The notes beneath the pieces were generated by a model, which was not told the origin of the DNA, searched no databases, and saw only the letters and a list, made by a program, of their open reading frames with translations. A stretch of DNA of 64,000 nucleotides, taken from positions 1,116,001 through 1,180,000 of the forward strand of contig NZ_JACHIN010000001.1 of NCBI RefSeq assembly GCF_014203235.1, in the 5' to 3' direction. Below are positions 32,829 to 41,089 of this stretch, one piece after another. Every line of letters starts with the position of its first letter. The stretch's first letter is position 1. A program made the position numbers and the translations under genes. Source of the stretch: Nonomuraea endophytica. Lineage in GTDB: Bacteria > Actinomycetota > Actinomycetes > Streptosporangiales > Streptosporangiaceae.

Positions 32829-34351
32829 ACAAGGCTGGACCCCGGCAGTGGTTCGGGCTCTCGATACTTCTGCTGCCCACCGTGTTGCTGTTCCTGGCGA
32901 TGACGGTGCTCTTCCTGGCCACGCCGCAGATCGCGGCGGACCTGGACCCGAGCGGCGCGCAGCTGTTGTGGATCAATGACATCTACGGCTTTATGATGGC
33001 GGGCCTGCTCGTGGCGATGGGCACCGTGGGCGACCGCATAGGACGCAGGAAGGTGCTGTTGTTCGGCGCGGCGGCCTTCGGCGTGGCCTCGTTGCTGGCG
33101 GCGCTGGCGCCGAACGCGGAGCTGCTGATCGCGGCCCGCGCGGTGATGGGCGTGGGCGCGGCGGCGGTGATGCCGTCGACGTTGTCGCTGATCAGCAACA
33201 TGTTCAAGGACGACAGGCAGCGTGGCACCGCGATCGGGCTGTGGGCGGCCTCGATCTCCGTCGGCGTGGCGATCGGCCCGCTGGTGGGCGGGTTGCTGCT
33301 GGAGGCGTTCTGGTGGGGCGCGGCCCTGCTTGCGGGCGTGCCGGTGATGGTGCTCGTGCTGGTGGGCGCGCCGTTCCTGATCCCGGAGTACCGCGCGCCG
33401 AAGACCGGCGGGCTGGACCCGCTGAGCGTGGTGCTGTCGATGGCGACGCTGCTGCCGATCGTGTACGGGGTGAAGGAGCTGGCCAAGGCCGGTCCGGGCG
33501 TGATCTCGCTGGGCACGCTCGCGGCCGGCCTCCTGTTCGGCGTGATCTTCGTGCGCAGGCAGCTGCGGCTGGAGAACCCGCTCCTGGACGTGCGGCTGTT
33601 CGCCGACAAGGTCTTCAGCGGGGCGCTGGGCGTGTTCATGCTGAGCGCGGTCGCGCTGGGCGGCGTGTACCTGCTGTTCACGCAGTACCTGCAGCTCGTG
33701 GCCGGGCTCTCGCCGCTGGAGGCGGGGCTGTGGATCCTGCCGGCGGCGCTCGCGCTGGTGGCCGTCTCGACGTTGTCGCCGGTCATCGCCCGCAGGGTAC
33801 GGCCGGCGTACGTGATCAGCGGCGGCGCGTTCCTGTCGGTGATCGGCTACCTGCTGATGACCCAGGTCGGCAGCGTCGCCGGCCTGCCGATGCTGCTCAC
33901 CGGCTTCTTCGTGCTCTACCCGGGCATCGCCCCGGCGATGGCGCTGAACACCGCCCTGGTGATCGGCTCGGCGCCGCCGGAGAAGGCCGGGGCCGCCTCC
34001 GCGGTGAACACCACCGCCAGCGACCTGGGCACCTCTCTGGGCGTCGCAGTGCTCGGCAGCGTGGGCACGGCCGTCTACCGTGCGGCGATGCCCGCCGGGG
34101 CCCCAGACACGCTCTCAGGGGCGCTGACGGCCGCCGAGAGCCTGCCGGGCCAGACCGGCGAGGCATTGGTGGCGGCGGCGCGGGCCGCCTACACCGACGG
34201 GCTCAACGTGGCGGGCGCGATCGCGGCCGTCCTGGTGGCCGGGGCGATCGTCCTGTCGCTGACGATGCTCAGGAAGGTTCCGGCCTCGAACGCCCCGGCC
34301 GCCGACCCCAAGCCCGCGTCCGCCGAGCGCGAGGAGGCACTGGCCGTATAA
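32825..34351 (+). CDS. MFS multidrug exporter (DHA2, 14-TM type)
   Basis: A 508-residue integral membrane protein with about 14 hydrophobic segments. Motif A between TM2 and TM3 reads GTVGDRIGRRKVLLFG. Motif C-like sequence ISVGVAIGPLVGGLLLE and the acidic ending suit proton-driven drug exporters of the SmvA/QacA/EmrB group. It is coupled by ATGA to the flavodoxin-like gene and preceded by AGGAA. The divergent AfsR-type regulator suggests regulated export of a small molecule, although no biosynthetic genes are nearby. The stop codon begins a three-unit 10-bp tandem repeat. Confidence 0.92.
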   Translation: MNKAGPRQWFGLSILLLPTVLLFLAMTVLFLATPQIAADLDPSGAQLLWINDIYGFMMAGLLVAMGTVGDRIGRRKVLLFGAAAFGVASLLAALAPNAELLIAARAVMGVGAAAVMPSTLSLISNMFKDDRQRGTAIGLWAASISVGVAIGPLVGGLLLEAFWWGAALLAGVPVMVLVLVGAPFLIPEYRAPKTGGLDPLSVVLSMATLLPIVYGVKELAKAGPGVISLGTLAAGLLFGVIFVRRQLRLENPLLDVRLFADKVFSGALGVFMLSAVALGGVYLLFTQYLQLVAGLSPLEAGLWILPAALALVAVSTLSPVIARRVRPAYVISGGAFLSVIGYLLMTQVGSVAGLPMLLTGFFVLYPGIAPAMALNTALVIGSAPPEKAGAASAVNTTASDLGTSLGVAVLGSVGTAVYRAAMPAGAPDTLSGALTAAESLPGQTGEALVAAARAAYTDGLNVAGAIAAVLVAGAIVLSLTMLRKVPASNAPAADPKPASAEREEALAV

Positions 34352-34379
34352 ATCGGGATAAATCGGGATAAATCCCGGA
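34349..34379. repeat. 10-bp tandem repeat at the MFS stop codon
   Basis: TAAATCGGGA at 34349 and 34359, followed by TAAATCCCGG at 34369. The first TAA is the MFS stop codon. Confidence 0.85.
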
Positions 34380-34387
34380 AAGCTCAT

Positions 34388-34416
34388 GAAGCCCGGAGCC
34401 GTCAGCTCCGGGCTTC
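34388..34416. terminator. Bidirectional terminator hairpin
   Basis: A perfect 12-bp stem GAAGCCCGGAGC / GCTCCGGGCTTC closes a CGTCA loop between the convergent MFS and kinase genes. No long U-tract follows, as is common in actinobacteria. The minus-strand kinase stop lies within it. Confidence 0.75.
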
Positions 34417-34932
34417 ACCGCTGTCCAGGACCGCCAGGATCTCCCCCACGGTCTCGTCCACGCTCAGCTCGCTGGAGTCGATCCAGTGCCCGATGCGCGG
34501 CGTCTGCGTCCTCAGCACGTGGTCGAGCTGGGCGACCGTCCAGTCGCCGTAGCCCGTCTTGGGCCGTTCGCGCTCGCGCCGCTCGACGGACTCCCCCGAA
34601 GGCGCGAGCACCACGACGTGCAGCGGGCGGCTGCGGATCAGCTTGGTGACGGTCTCCAGCTCCGGCCCCAGCACCACGTCCTGCAGCACCGGCGTGAACC
34701 CCGCCTCGAAGTAGCGGTCGGCCACCTCGGCCGCGATCGTGTAGCGCAGGCGGAGCTGGCGGCGCGCCTCATCCGACGGTTCGGAAGACATCTCGACGCG
34801 GCCGCCGACCACCATCTTGCGGAAGACGTCGCCGCGCACGTGCGCCGACCTCGGCAGCCGCTCGGCCAGCGCCTGGGCGACCGTGGACTTGCCCGAAGCG
34901 GAGATGCCGGTGATCAGAATGACCGCTCTCAT
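34402..34932 (-). CDS. AAA/P-loop small-molecule kinase
   Basis: A 176-residue protein starting MRAVILITGISASGKSTVAQ. Walker A GISASGKST is at residues 9-17, then VRGDVFRKMVV and VLQDVVLGPE. The PRIGHWIDSSELSVDETV ending resembles chloramphenicol-phosphotransferase-like and zeta-toxin-like kinases. The substrate is unknown. Its start overlaps the lysS stop as ATGA, making it the last gene of the SnoaL-codB-lysS unit. The coupling to a tRNA synthetase gene is curious but may be accidental. Confidence 0.85.
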   Translation of the reverse strand: MRAVILITGISASGKSTVAQALAERLPRSAHVRGDVFRKMVVGGRVEMSSEPSDEARRQLRLRYTIAAEVADRYFEAGFTPVLQDVVLGPELETVTKLIRSRPLHVVVLAPSGESVERRERERPKTGYGDWTVAQLDHVLRTQTPRIGHWIDSSELSVDETVGEILAVLDSGEARS

Positions 34933-36521
34933 GGGGACAGAAGGGTACGCACCCGGTCGGCCCCCACGGCCAGCAGGAGGGTCGGCAGCCTCGGCCCCGT
35001 GTCACGCCCGATCAGCAGGTGGTAGAGCAGCGCGAAGAAGGCCCGCTGCGCCTGCTTCAGCTCGGGAGTCGGCTTGGCGTCCACCGGAAGTCCGGCCACG
35101 AGCTTCGGCACGCCGTACACCAGCGTGGTGAGGCCCTCGACCGACCAGTGCTCGTCGAGGCCGTCGAGCAGCAGGCGCACCGACGCGGCGCTGTCGTCGT
35201 CGAGCGCGTCGAGGCGTTCGGCGTCGGCGCTGTCGCGTACGCGGGTGCGCTGCTCGGCGGGCACCTGCGTGTCCACCCAGCGCTGGGCGCGGTCGAGCCG
35301 GGGCCGCACCTCCTCCAGGGCGGCGACGCCGTCGACGTCGGCCAGGATGCGCAGGGTCTGGCGCTCGTCGCCCGTGGTGATGTCGGCGATCGAGGCCAGC
35401 GTGCGGTAGGCGACCGGGTGGGGCGTGGCGGGCAGCGCCGCGGCGGCGGTGGAGGTGGCCCGGGTGTGGGCGGCCTTCTCTGCCGGCAGGCCGCCGCCGC
35501 CGGTGATCTTGCGGCCGAGCGCGTCCCACTCGTCGTAGAGGCGCTGGATCTCCTGGTCGAAGGCGATCTTGAAGGACTGCTCGGGCTTGCGGCGGGCGTA
35601 CAGCCAGCGCAGGACCGGGGCCTCCATGATCTCCAGGGCGTCGGCCGGGGTGGGCACGCCGCCCTTGGAACTGCTCATCTTGGCCATGCCGGTGATGCCG
35701 ACGAAGGCGTACATGGGGCCGATGGGCTGCGCGCCGCCGAAGACCTCGCCGACGATCTGCTCGCCCACGATCCACGCCGAGCCGGGCGAGTGGTGGTCGA
35801 CGCCGGAAGGCTCGAAGACCACTCCCTCGTACGCCCAGCGCATCGGCCAGTCGACCTTCCACACCAGCTTGCCCCGGTCGTGCTCGGCCAGCCGTACACT
35901 CTCGCCGAATCCGCACGCGCACGTGTAGGCCAGTTCGGTGCTCTCGTCGTCGTAGGCCGTGACGGTGGTGAGGTCGCGCTCGCAGAGCGCGCAGTAGGGC
36001 TTGTACGGCGAGTAGCGCTCGACGGCCTTGGTCCGGTATTGCTCCAGGATCGCGTCGATCTTGACCCGGTGCTCCATCGCGCGCAGGATCTGCTTGCGGT
36101 AGGCGCCGGCGGTGTAGCGCTCGGTCTGGCTGATGGCCTCGACCTCGATGCCGAGCTCGGCCAGCGCGGCGGTCAGCGGCGCCTTGAAGTGCTCGGCCCA
36201 GCTGGCGTGCTCGCTGCCGGGCGGCGCGGGCACGGAGGTCAGCGGCTTGCCGACGTGCTCGGCCCAGGACGGGTCGACGCCGGCCGGCACCCGGCGGAAG
36301 CGGTCGTAGTCGTCCCAGGACAGCAGGTGCACGCAGTCACGCCCGCGGCGGCGGATCTCGTCGGCGACCAGGTGCGGGGTCATGACCTCGCGCAGGTTGC
36401 CCAGGTGGATCGGGCCGGACGGGCTCAGGCCGGAGGCGCAGACGATCGGTTTGCCCGGTGCGCGACGATCCGCCTCGGCGATGACATCGTCTGCGAACTT
36501 GGCGACCCAGTCTGCGATCAT
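34929..36521 (-). CDS. lysS: Class I lysyl-tRNA synthetase
   Basis: A 530-residue protein starting MIADWVAKFADDVIAEADRR. The class I signature HLGN is present (PSGPIHLGNLREV, the HIGH equivalent) and KMSSSKG near residue 285. The CALC...CAC segment (YCALCERDL, YTCACGFG) suggests a zinc site. It charges tRNA-Lys in the cytosol. Class I LysRS is the archaeal-type form that also occurs in some bacteria, including actinobacteria. The ATG at 36521 overlaps the codB-like stop as ATGA; a much longer open frame continues upstream to 38093 but is a shadow of that gene. Confidence 0.95.
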   Translation of the reverse strand: MIADWVAKFADDVIAEADRRAPGKPIVCASGLSPSGPIHLGNLREVMTPHLVADEIRRRGRDCVHLLSWDDYDRFRRVPAGVDPSWAEHVGKPLTSVPAPPGSEHASWAEHFKAPLTAALAELGIEVEAISQTERYTAGAYRKQILRAMEHRVKIDAILEQYRTKAVERYSPYKPYCALCERDLTTVTAYDDESTELAYTCACGFGESVRLAEHDRGKLVWKVDWPMRWAYEGVVFEPSGVDHHSPGSAWIVGEQIVGEVFGGAQPIGPMYAFVGITGMAKMSSSKGGVPTPADALEIMEAPVLRWLYARRKPEQSFKIAFDQEIQRLYDEWDALGRKITGGGGLPAEKAAHTRATSTAAAALPATPHPVAYRTLASIADITTGDERQTLRILADVDGVAALEEVRPRLDRAQRWVDTQVPAEQRTRVRDSADAERLDALDDDSAASVRLLLDGLDEHWSVEGLTTLVYGVPKLVAGLPVDAKPTPELKQAQRAFFALLYHLLIGRDTGPRLPTLLLAVGADRVRTLLSP

Positions 36522-37924
36522 CGTCCCATTCTGGCAGCCGGGGGCCGCCACACGAGCGTGATCAGGAAGTACAGCAGGCCGCCGAGCACGAGCGCGACGA
36601 CGACGCCCACGTTGGCCGCGCCGAACGTGCCCGCCCGCATCGACTCGCTCATGAGGAAGCCGACGGCGTTGGCGATGTTCGGGTCGGCTGAGGTGATCAG
36701 GCCGAGCCCGGTGACCGAGGCGGCGACGAGCGCGATCAGGCCGGGCCAGTTGAAGGCCGGCCCGCCGGCGCGCAGCAGCCCTTCGTCGTAGCGGCTGCCC
36801 CGGCGCCACATGTCGACCAGGAAGACCGCGACCCATGCGGCCATGACCACCCCGATGATCGACAGGAACGCCTGGAAGGTGGCCAGGAAGTTGCCCGAGA
36901 CGAACAGCAGGTAATAGCCGCCGAGGATCATCAGCACGCCGTCGAACAGCACCGCGAAGTGCCGCTTCACCGGTACGCCCAGCGCCAGCATGGACAGCCC
37001 CGACGAGTAGATGTCCATGATCGCCCCCGCCAGGAATCCGCCGATCGCGGCCAGCAGGTACGGCAGCAGGAACCACGTCGGCAGCGCGGCGGCCAGCGCT
37101 CCCACGGGATCGGCGGCGGCCGCTTCGGCCAGCTTGGGGTCGCCACCGGCAAGCAGCACGCCGAACACCAGCAGGACCATCGGCGGCAGCGCGCCGCCCA
37201 GCGTGGTCCAGAGCGTGATGGCCGAGCCCTTGGAGCGGGCGGGCAGGTAGCGGGAGTAGTCGGCGCCGCAGTTGACCCAGCCGAGTCCCAGCAGGGTCAT
37301 CGCGAAGATCACGCCGCCCGCCCAGGCTCCGGGTCCGCCGGTCGAGGGCAGCGAGACGCCCAGCTTGGGCAGCATGAGCGCCATGTAGACGACCGTCAGC
37401 ACGATGAAGGCATAGGTCAGGTATTTCTGGACGGTCATGATCATGGCGTGGCCGTACACGCCGACGGCGATCGTGACCAGGGCGGCGACCACGAAGCAGA
37501 TCGCCAGCGCGCTCGTCTGGCCGAGACCCGGCGCGAGCCGGGTCAGGATGGCGGCGCCGCCCTGCGCGGAGAGCGTGACCAGTACGGTCTCCCAGCCGAC
37601 GTTCGAGACGTAGGACAGCAGCGCGGGCAGCTTGTTGCCCTGCACGCCGAACGCGGCGCGGCCGAGCGTCATCGTCGGCACCCCGGACCGGGCTCCGCCG
37701 ATGGCCACGAGGCCGACCAGCCCGAACGAGAGAAGGTAGCCGAGCGCCCCGGCGGCGATCGCGGGCACCACGCCGAGCCCGAGCCCGACGATGTAGACGC
37801 CGAAGGCGATGCCGAACAGGGACAGGTTGGCGGCCGCCCAGGGCCAGACCAGGTCGAAGGGTTTGCCGTGCCGCTCTTCCGGCGGCACCGCGTTGATGCC
37901 GTTGCGCTCGACGGTCATCGTCAT
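36518..37924 (-). CDS. NCS1-family cytosine/purine permease (CodB-like)
   Basis: A 468-residue membrane protein starting MTMTVERNGINAVPPEERHG with about 12 hydrophobic segments. NCS1 landmarks include the PWAAANLSLFGIAFG opening helix, VPTMTLGRAAFGVQGNKLPA in the first loop, and the YSRYLP motif (GADYSRYLPARSKG). It probably imports cytosine or a related purine or hydantoin with sodium or protons. It is nine bases downstream of the SnoaL-like gene and overlaps lysS as ATGA, giving a four-gene unit with no evident metabolic theme. Confidence 0.9.
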   Translation of the reverse strand: MTMTVERNGINAVPPEERHGKPFDLVWPWAAANLSLFGIAFGVYIVGLGLGVVPAIAAGALGYLLSFGLVGLVAIGGARSGVPTMTLGRAAFGVQGNKLPALLSYVSNVGWETVLVTLSAQGGAAILTRLAPGLGQTSALAICFVVAALVTIAVGVYGHAMIMTVQKYLTYAFIVLTVVYMALMLPKLGVSLPSTGGPGAWAGGVIFAMTLLGLGWVNCGADYSRYLPARSKGSAITLWTTLGGALPPMVLLVFGVLLAGGDPKLAEAAAADPVGALAAALPTWFLLPYLLAAIGGFLAGAIMDIYSSGLSMLALGVPVKRHFAVLFDGVLMILGGYYLLFVSGNFLATFQAFLSIIGVVMAAWVAVFLVDMWRRGSRYDEGLLRAGGPAFNWPGLIALVAASVTGLGLITSADPNIANAVGFLMSESMRAGTFGAANVGVVVALVLGGLLYFLITLVWRPPAARMGR

Positions 37925-37933
37925 AGGCGGAGA

Positions 37934-38284
37934 TTACAACCGCGTGTTCTGGTCGTGCAGGAGGAGCCAGGCGTCGCCGACACGGGTGAAGACCAGGCTG
38001 ACGAGGTTGCGGGCGTGGTAGTCGCCCTCGTGGTAGTCGGCCTCGTAGACCGAGACCAGGGTGCCCTCGGTCTCCTTTTCCCAAATCCGGCACATTTTCT
38101 GTGTCCAGTCAAGCTCGGAAAACCACTCGCGGTGGAACTCCAGGACGGCCTCGCGGCCTTCGAGCGTCTTGCCGTTGGGGAGGACCACGATCACGTCGTC
38201 GTGCAGGGTCTCCGCGTATGCCTCCAGATCACGGCCGGCGATGGCTGCCAGGTGCGCTTCTATCGTTTTCTGGGCAGAAATCAT
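37934..38284 (-). CDS. SnoaL-like/NTF2-fold protein
   Basis: A 116-residue protein starting MISAQKTIEAHLAAIAGRDL. The pattern HLAAIAGRDLEAYAETLHDDV, KTLEGREAVLEFHREWF and the C-terminal VFTRVGDAWLLLHDQNTRL match SnoaL-like NTF2-fold proteins. These bind small molecules or form small enzymes, and the ligand here is unknown. It is the first gene of the SnoaL-codB-lysS-kinase unit and is divergent from the glycosyltransferase. The 77-bp space to that gene must hold both promoters. Confidence 0.85.
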   Translation of the reverse strand: MISAQKTIEAHLAAIAGRDLEAYAETLHDDVIVVLPNGKTLEGREAVLEFHREWFSELDWTQKMCRIWEKETEGTLVSVYEADYHEGDYHARNLVSLVFTRVGDAWLLLHDQNTRL

Positions 38285-38361
38285 GATCTAAGGTTATAGA
38301 TCCTTTGCACGTGCAAGGCAATGTCAAGCCGCCTGCAGGCACCTGGGGAGACCTTGCTCAC

Positions 38362-39090
38362 ATGAAGCTCTCCGCCAGCATCACCGTCGTGGTCCCGGCA
38401 ATGAACGAAGCCGAGAACCTGCCCCACGTCTTCGCGACGCTGCCCTCCTGGATCGACGAGGTCATCCTGGTGGACGGCAACTCGACCGACGACACCGTCG
38501 CGGTCGCCCGCAGGCTCCGTCCCGACCTTCACGTCGTCACCCAGACCGGCCGAGGCAAGGGCAACGCCCTCATCGCCGGGTTCGCCGCCGCCAAGGGCGA
38601 CATCATCGTCATGATCGACGCCGATGGCTCGACCGACGGCCGCGAGATCGGCCTGTTCGTCGAGGCCCTGATCGAGGGCGCCGACTTCGCCAAGGGCTCG
38701 CGCTACGTGCCCGGCGGCGGCTCCAGCGACATCAGCGTGGTGCGCTCGTTCGGCAACCGGGTCCTGACCGGCCTGACCAACATGCTCTATGGAACGCGCT
38801 ACACCGACCTCTGCTACGGCTACAACGCGTTCTGGGCCAGGCACCTCGACGCGATGGCGCTCGACTGCGACGGTTTCGAGATCGAGACGCTGATGAACGT
38901 GCGGGCCTCCCAGGCCGGTCTGCTCATCCAGGAAGTGCCGAGCCACGAGCACTGCCGCATCCACGGCGAGAGCAATCTGCACGCCGTGCGCGACGGCTGG
39001 CGCGTGCTGAAGACGATCCTGCGCGAGCGCAACCGGGGTCTGGTCGCCGCTCCGGCGCCTAGTAGCCTCGGATCATGCGCTATATCGTGA
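38362..39090 (+). CDS. Family 2 glycosyltransferase (dolichyl/polyprenyl-phosphate type)
   Basis: A 242-residue protein starting MKLSASITVVVPAMNEAENL. GT-A motifs: VVVPAMNE, ILVDGNSTDDT, a GRGKGNALIAGF segment, and the DxD-type VMIDADGSTDG. It lacks the C-terminal membrane segment of some DPM1-like enzymes. Conserved RYVPGGGSSDIS and YGYNAFWARH suit a polyprenyl-phosphate glycosyltransferase involved in cell-surface polysaccharide. The start at 38362 is preferred over a 38305 ATG. It overlaps the next gene by 16 bp, indicating an operon. Confidence 0.88.
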   Translation: MKLSASITVVVPAMNEAENLPHVFATLPSWIDEVILVDGNSTDDTVAVARRLRPDLHVVTQTGRGKGNALIAGFAAAKGDIIVMIDADGSTDGREIGLFVEALIEGADFAKGSRYVPGGGSSDISVVRSFGNRVLTGLTNMLYGTRYTDLCYGYNAFWARHLDAMALDCDGFEIETLMNVRASQAGLLIQEVPSHEHCRIHGESNLHAVRDGWRVLKTILRERNRGLVAAPAPSSLGSCAIS

Positions 39091-40043
39091 TCGGCGCCGG
39101 CGCCGTTGGCGGCACCATCGGGGCCAAGCTCTTCCAGGGCGGCCATGATGTGCTGCTGATCGCCCGCGGCGCCCACTACGAGTCCCTCCGCGCGAGCGGC
39201 ATGAAGCTGATCTCCCCGTCCGGCTCCGAGACGCTGAACATCCCGGTGTCCGACGGCCCCGTCCCCACCGGCGACGACGACGTGATCGTCCTGGCGACCA
39301 AGTCGCAGGACACCGTCGCCGCCCTGGACCCGTGGTCGCGCGACCTGCCGGTCGTGCTGGCCCAGAACGGCGTCTGCAACGAACCTGTCGCACTGCGGAG
39401 GTTCGAGAACGTTTATGGCATGTGCGTCTGGCTGCCCGCCCTGCACCTGGAGCCGGGCGTCGTCATCTCGTACGGCACGCCGCACCCCGGCATGCTGCAC
39501 GTCGGCCGTTATCCACAGGGTGTGGACGAGCTGGCGACCCGGGTGACCGACGATCTGACCCAGAGCGGGTTCGTGGCGCGGGCCGTACCGGATGTGATGC
39601 GCTGGAAGCACGGCAAACTGCTCGGCAACCTCGGCAACGCGGCCGAGGCCCTGTGCGAGCCCGGCGGCTTCGGCGACATCCGGCAGCAGGCCAGGACCGA
39701 GGCGATGGACCTGCTCGACGCGGCCGGGATCGCCTTCACCACCCAGGACGACGAACGGCGCCTGCGCGGCCACCTCGTGGACCTCGCCCCGATCGACGGC
39801 GTCGTCAGAGGCGGCGGCTCCTCGTGGCAGAGCCTGGCCAGAGGCGCGGGCAGCATCGAGGCCGACTACCTCAACGGCGAGATCGTGCTGCTGGCGCGCG
39901 AGCTCGGCCGGCCCGCGCCGGTGAACGAGGTGCTGCAGCGCGAGGCCAACCGGGCGGCCCGCGAGAAGCTGCCGCCCGGCTCGATGCCCGTGGCCAAGCT
40001 TCAGGCGCTCATCGACGAGCGTTCCGCAGCCGTATCCCGCTGA
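39075..40043 (+). CDS. Ketopantoate reductase-like oxidoreductase (PanE/ApbA family)
   Basis: A 322-residue protein. The N-terminal Rossmann motif is VIGAGAVGGTIGAKL, then LIARGAH. Later segments are ATKSQDT, LAQNGVCNE and the conserved RWKHGKLLGNLGNA, which contains the catalytic-Lys region of the family. It is followed by the C-terminal helical domain (SSWQSLARGAGSIEADYLNGEI). It reduces a 2-oxo acid with NADPH; the true substrate could be ketopantoate or another compound. The start overlaps the glycosyltransferase gene. It is convergent with the DUF6886-like gene, overlapping by 35 bp. Confidence 0.88.
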   Translation: MRYIVIGAGAVGGTIGAKLFQGGHDVLLIARGAHYESLRASGMKLISPSGSETLNIPVSDGPVPTGDDDVIVLATKSQDTVAALDPWSRDLPVVLAQNGVCNEPVALRRFENVYGMCVWLPALHLEPGVVISYGTPHPGMLHVGRYPQGVDELATRVTDDLTQSGFVARAVPDVMRWKHGKLLGNLGNAAEALCEPGGFGDIRQQARTEAMDLLDAAGIAFTTQDDERRLRGHLVDLAPIDGVVRGGGSSWQSLARGAGSIEADYLNGEIVLLARELGRPAPVNEVLQREANRAAREKLPPGSMPVAKLQALIDERSAAVSR

Positions 40044-40536
40044 ACTCCAGCGTGCTGGCGGTGACCTCGTTCCAGAACGGCCAGAGGTTGTCCAGCACGC
40101 GTAGCTGGATCCCCGCCTCCTCGTGCAGGTCGATGAGGTCGGTGACCGGCTCGGGCGGGCCGAGTGGCAACACGGGGACCTGGGCCACGACCGCGTGCGG
40201 CGGGTCGCCGATGGGCTGGAAGGGGTCGGCGGGCAGGCGGTAGGCGAACAGCCGGACCTCCATGATCGCCTTGAGCCAGGCGTACTCGATCGCGTGCACC
40301 CGATCGCCGCTGCCCACGCCGATGATCCGCTCGGCGTCGCGCTCGGTCGTGCGCTCGCCCTTCCACGCCATCGCCCTCGGGCAGTCGCGCGGGAACCAGT
40401 AGTCGGGACAGCGCTCCGGGCCGACGGCCCAGACGTATGACTCCCGTTGTGTCGAGGTCTTCGCGACATGCGGCACGAACTGCTTGATTGTCGGGTCTTC
40501 CGAGAAGTGCAACACCTGTCCTGGTCCGGGTCTCAT
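40009..40536 (-). CDS. DUF6886-like protein
   Basis: A 175-residue soluble protein starting MRPGPGQVLHFSEDPTIKQF. The VLHFSEDPTIKQFVPHVA opening, VWAVGPERCPDYWFPRDCPR, and VHAIEYAWLKAIMEVRLFAY match a small uncharacterised family that I recall as DUF6886. The function is unknown. The His-Phe-Ser-Glu-Asp start and the WFPRDCPR stretch look like active-site or ligand residues. It is an isolated minus-strand gene, convergent with the ketopantoate-reductase-like gene. Confidence 0.75.
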   Translation of the reverse strand: MRPGPGQVLHFSEDPTIKQFVPHVAKTSTQRESYVWAVGPERCPDYWFPRDCPRAMAWKGERTTERDAERIIGVGSGDRVHAIEYAWLKAIMEVRLFAYRLPADPFQPIGDPPHAVVAQVPVLPLGPPEPVTDLIDLHEEAGIQLRVLDNLWPFWNEVTASTLEFSGIRLRNARR

Positions 40537-40639
40537 GTAACCATCCTGATGGTCTGACCGGCCGAAAGCCTCGCGACACGGCAGGGGGCCCGCATATCCC
40601 CGCCCTGTCGGGGCAGTGCGACGGTCGAGGTGAGTTCAC

Positions 40640-41014
40640 ATGATCGTTTTGGGTCTTGTCCTAGTCCTGATCGCAACGGGCGCGATCGTGGTCGCGTCGA
40701 TGGAGCCGAGCGCGACCGCCACCGACGCCTCCTTCAGCGTCTTCGGCTACGGCTTCGCGCCGAACCATCTGGAGATGTTCGTCGCGGGGGCCGCCGTCGC
40801 GGCCGTCCTGCTGCTGGGCATCGCGATGGTCAACTCCGGCTCCCGCCGCGCGGCCAAGCGCCGCAGGGCGCTGCGGCACAACCGCTCCGAGGCCGTCCGG
40901 CTGGAGGAGGAGAAGCGCGAGCTCGAACGCAAGCTGGAGCGCGAGCGCAGCTCCGAGGACCAGTTGGTCGCCGGGGCACCGGCCCAGCGCAGGCCGGAGG
41001 ATCGTCCGGCATAG
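40640..41014 (+). CDS. Small two-TM membrane protein with coiled-coil tail
   Basis: A 124-residue protein starting MIVLGLVLVLIATGAIVVAS, with GAGGTGA six bases upstream. It has two hydrophobic helices (3-19 and 47-65). They are followed by a highly charged coiled-coil tail (RLEEEKRELERKLERERSSED) that should lie in the cytoplasm. The architecture resembles LapA-type proteins. The role is unknown. Its stop is followed by a short tandem repeat (ATTTATCC twice). Confidence 0.75.
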   Translation: MIVLGLVLVLIATGAIVVASMEPSATATDASFSVFGYGFAPNHLEMFVAGAAVAAVLLLGIAMVNSGSRRAAKRRRALRHNRSEAVRLEEEKRELERKLERERSSEDQLVAGAPAQRRPEDRPA

Positions 41015-41089
41015 CCCCATTTATCCAGGGATTTATCCGGGTGTTCGGTGTATCGTGCGAGGCGCTCTCATCGTGCACCCGGAGGTCGG

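Noticed and set aside
34929..38093. A 1054-codon minus-strand frame covering lysS and the region beyond
   Set aside because: Only the part from 36521 matches LysRS; the rest is Arg/Pro-rich antisense-frame sequence overlapping the permease and SnoaL-like genes.
38820..40469. Long minus-strand frame (549 codons) opposite the glycosyltransferase and ketopantoate-reductase-like genes
   Set aside because: No family likeness and low-complexity composition; it is a high-GC shadow of well-supported plus-strand genes.
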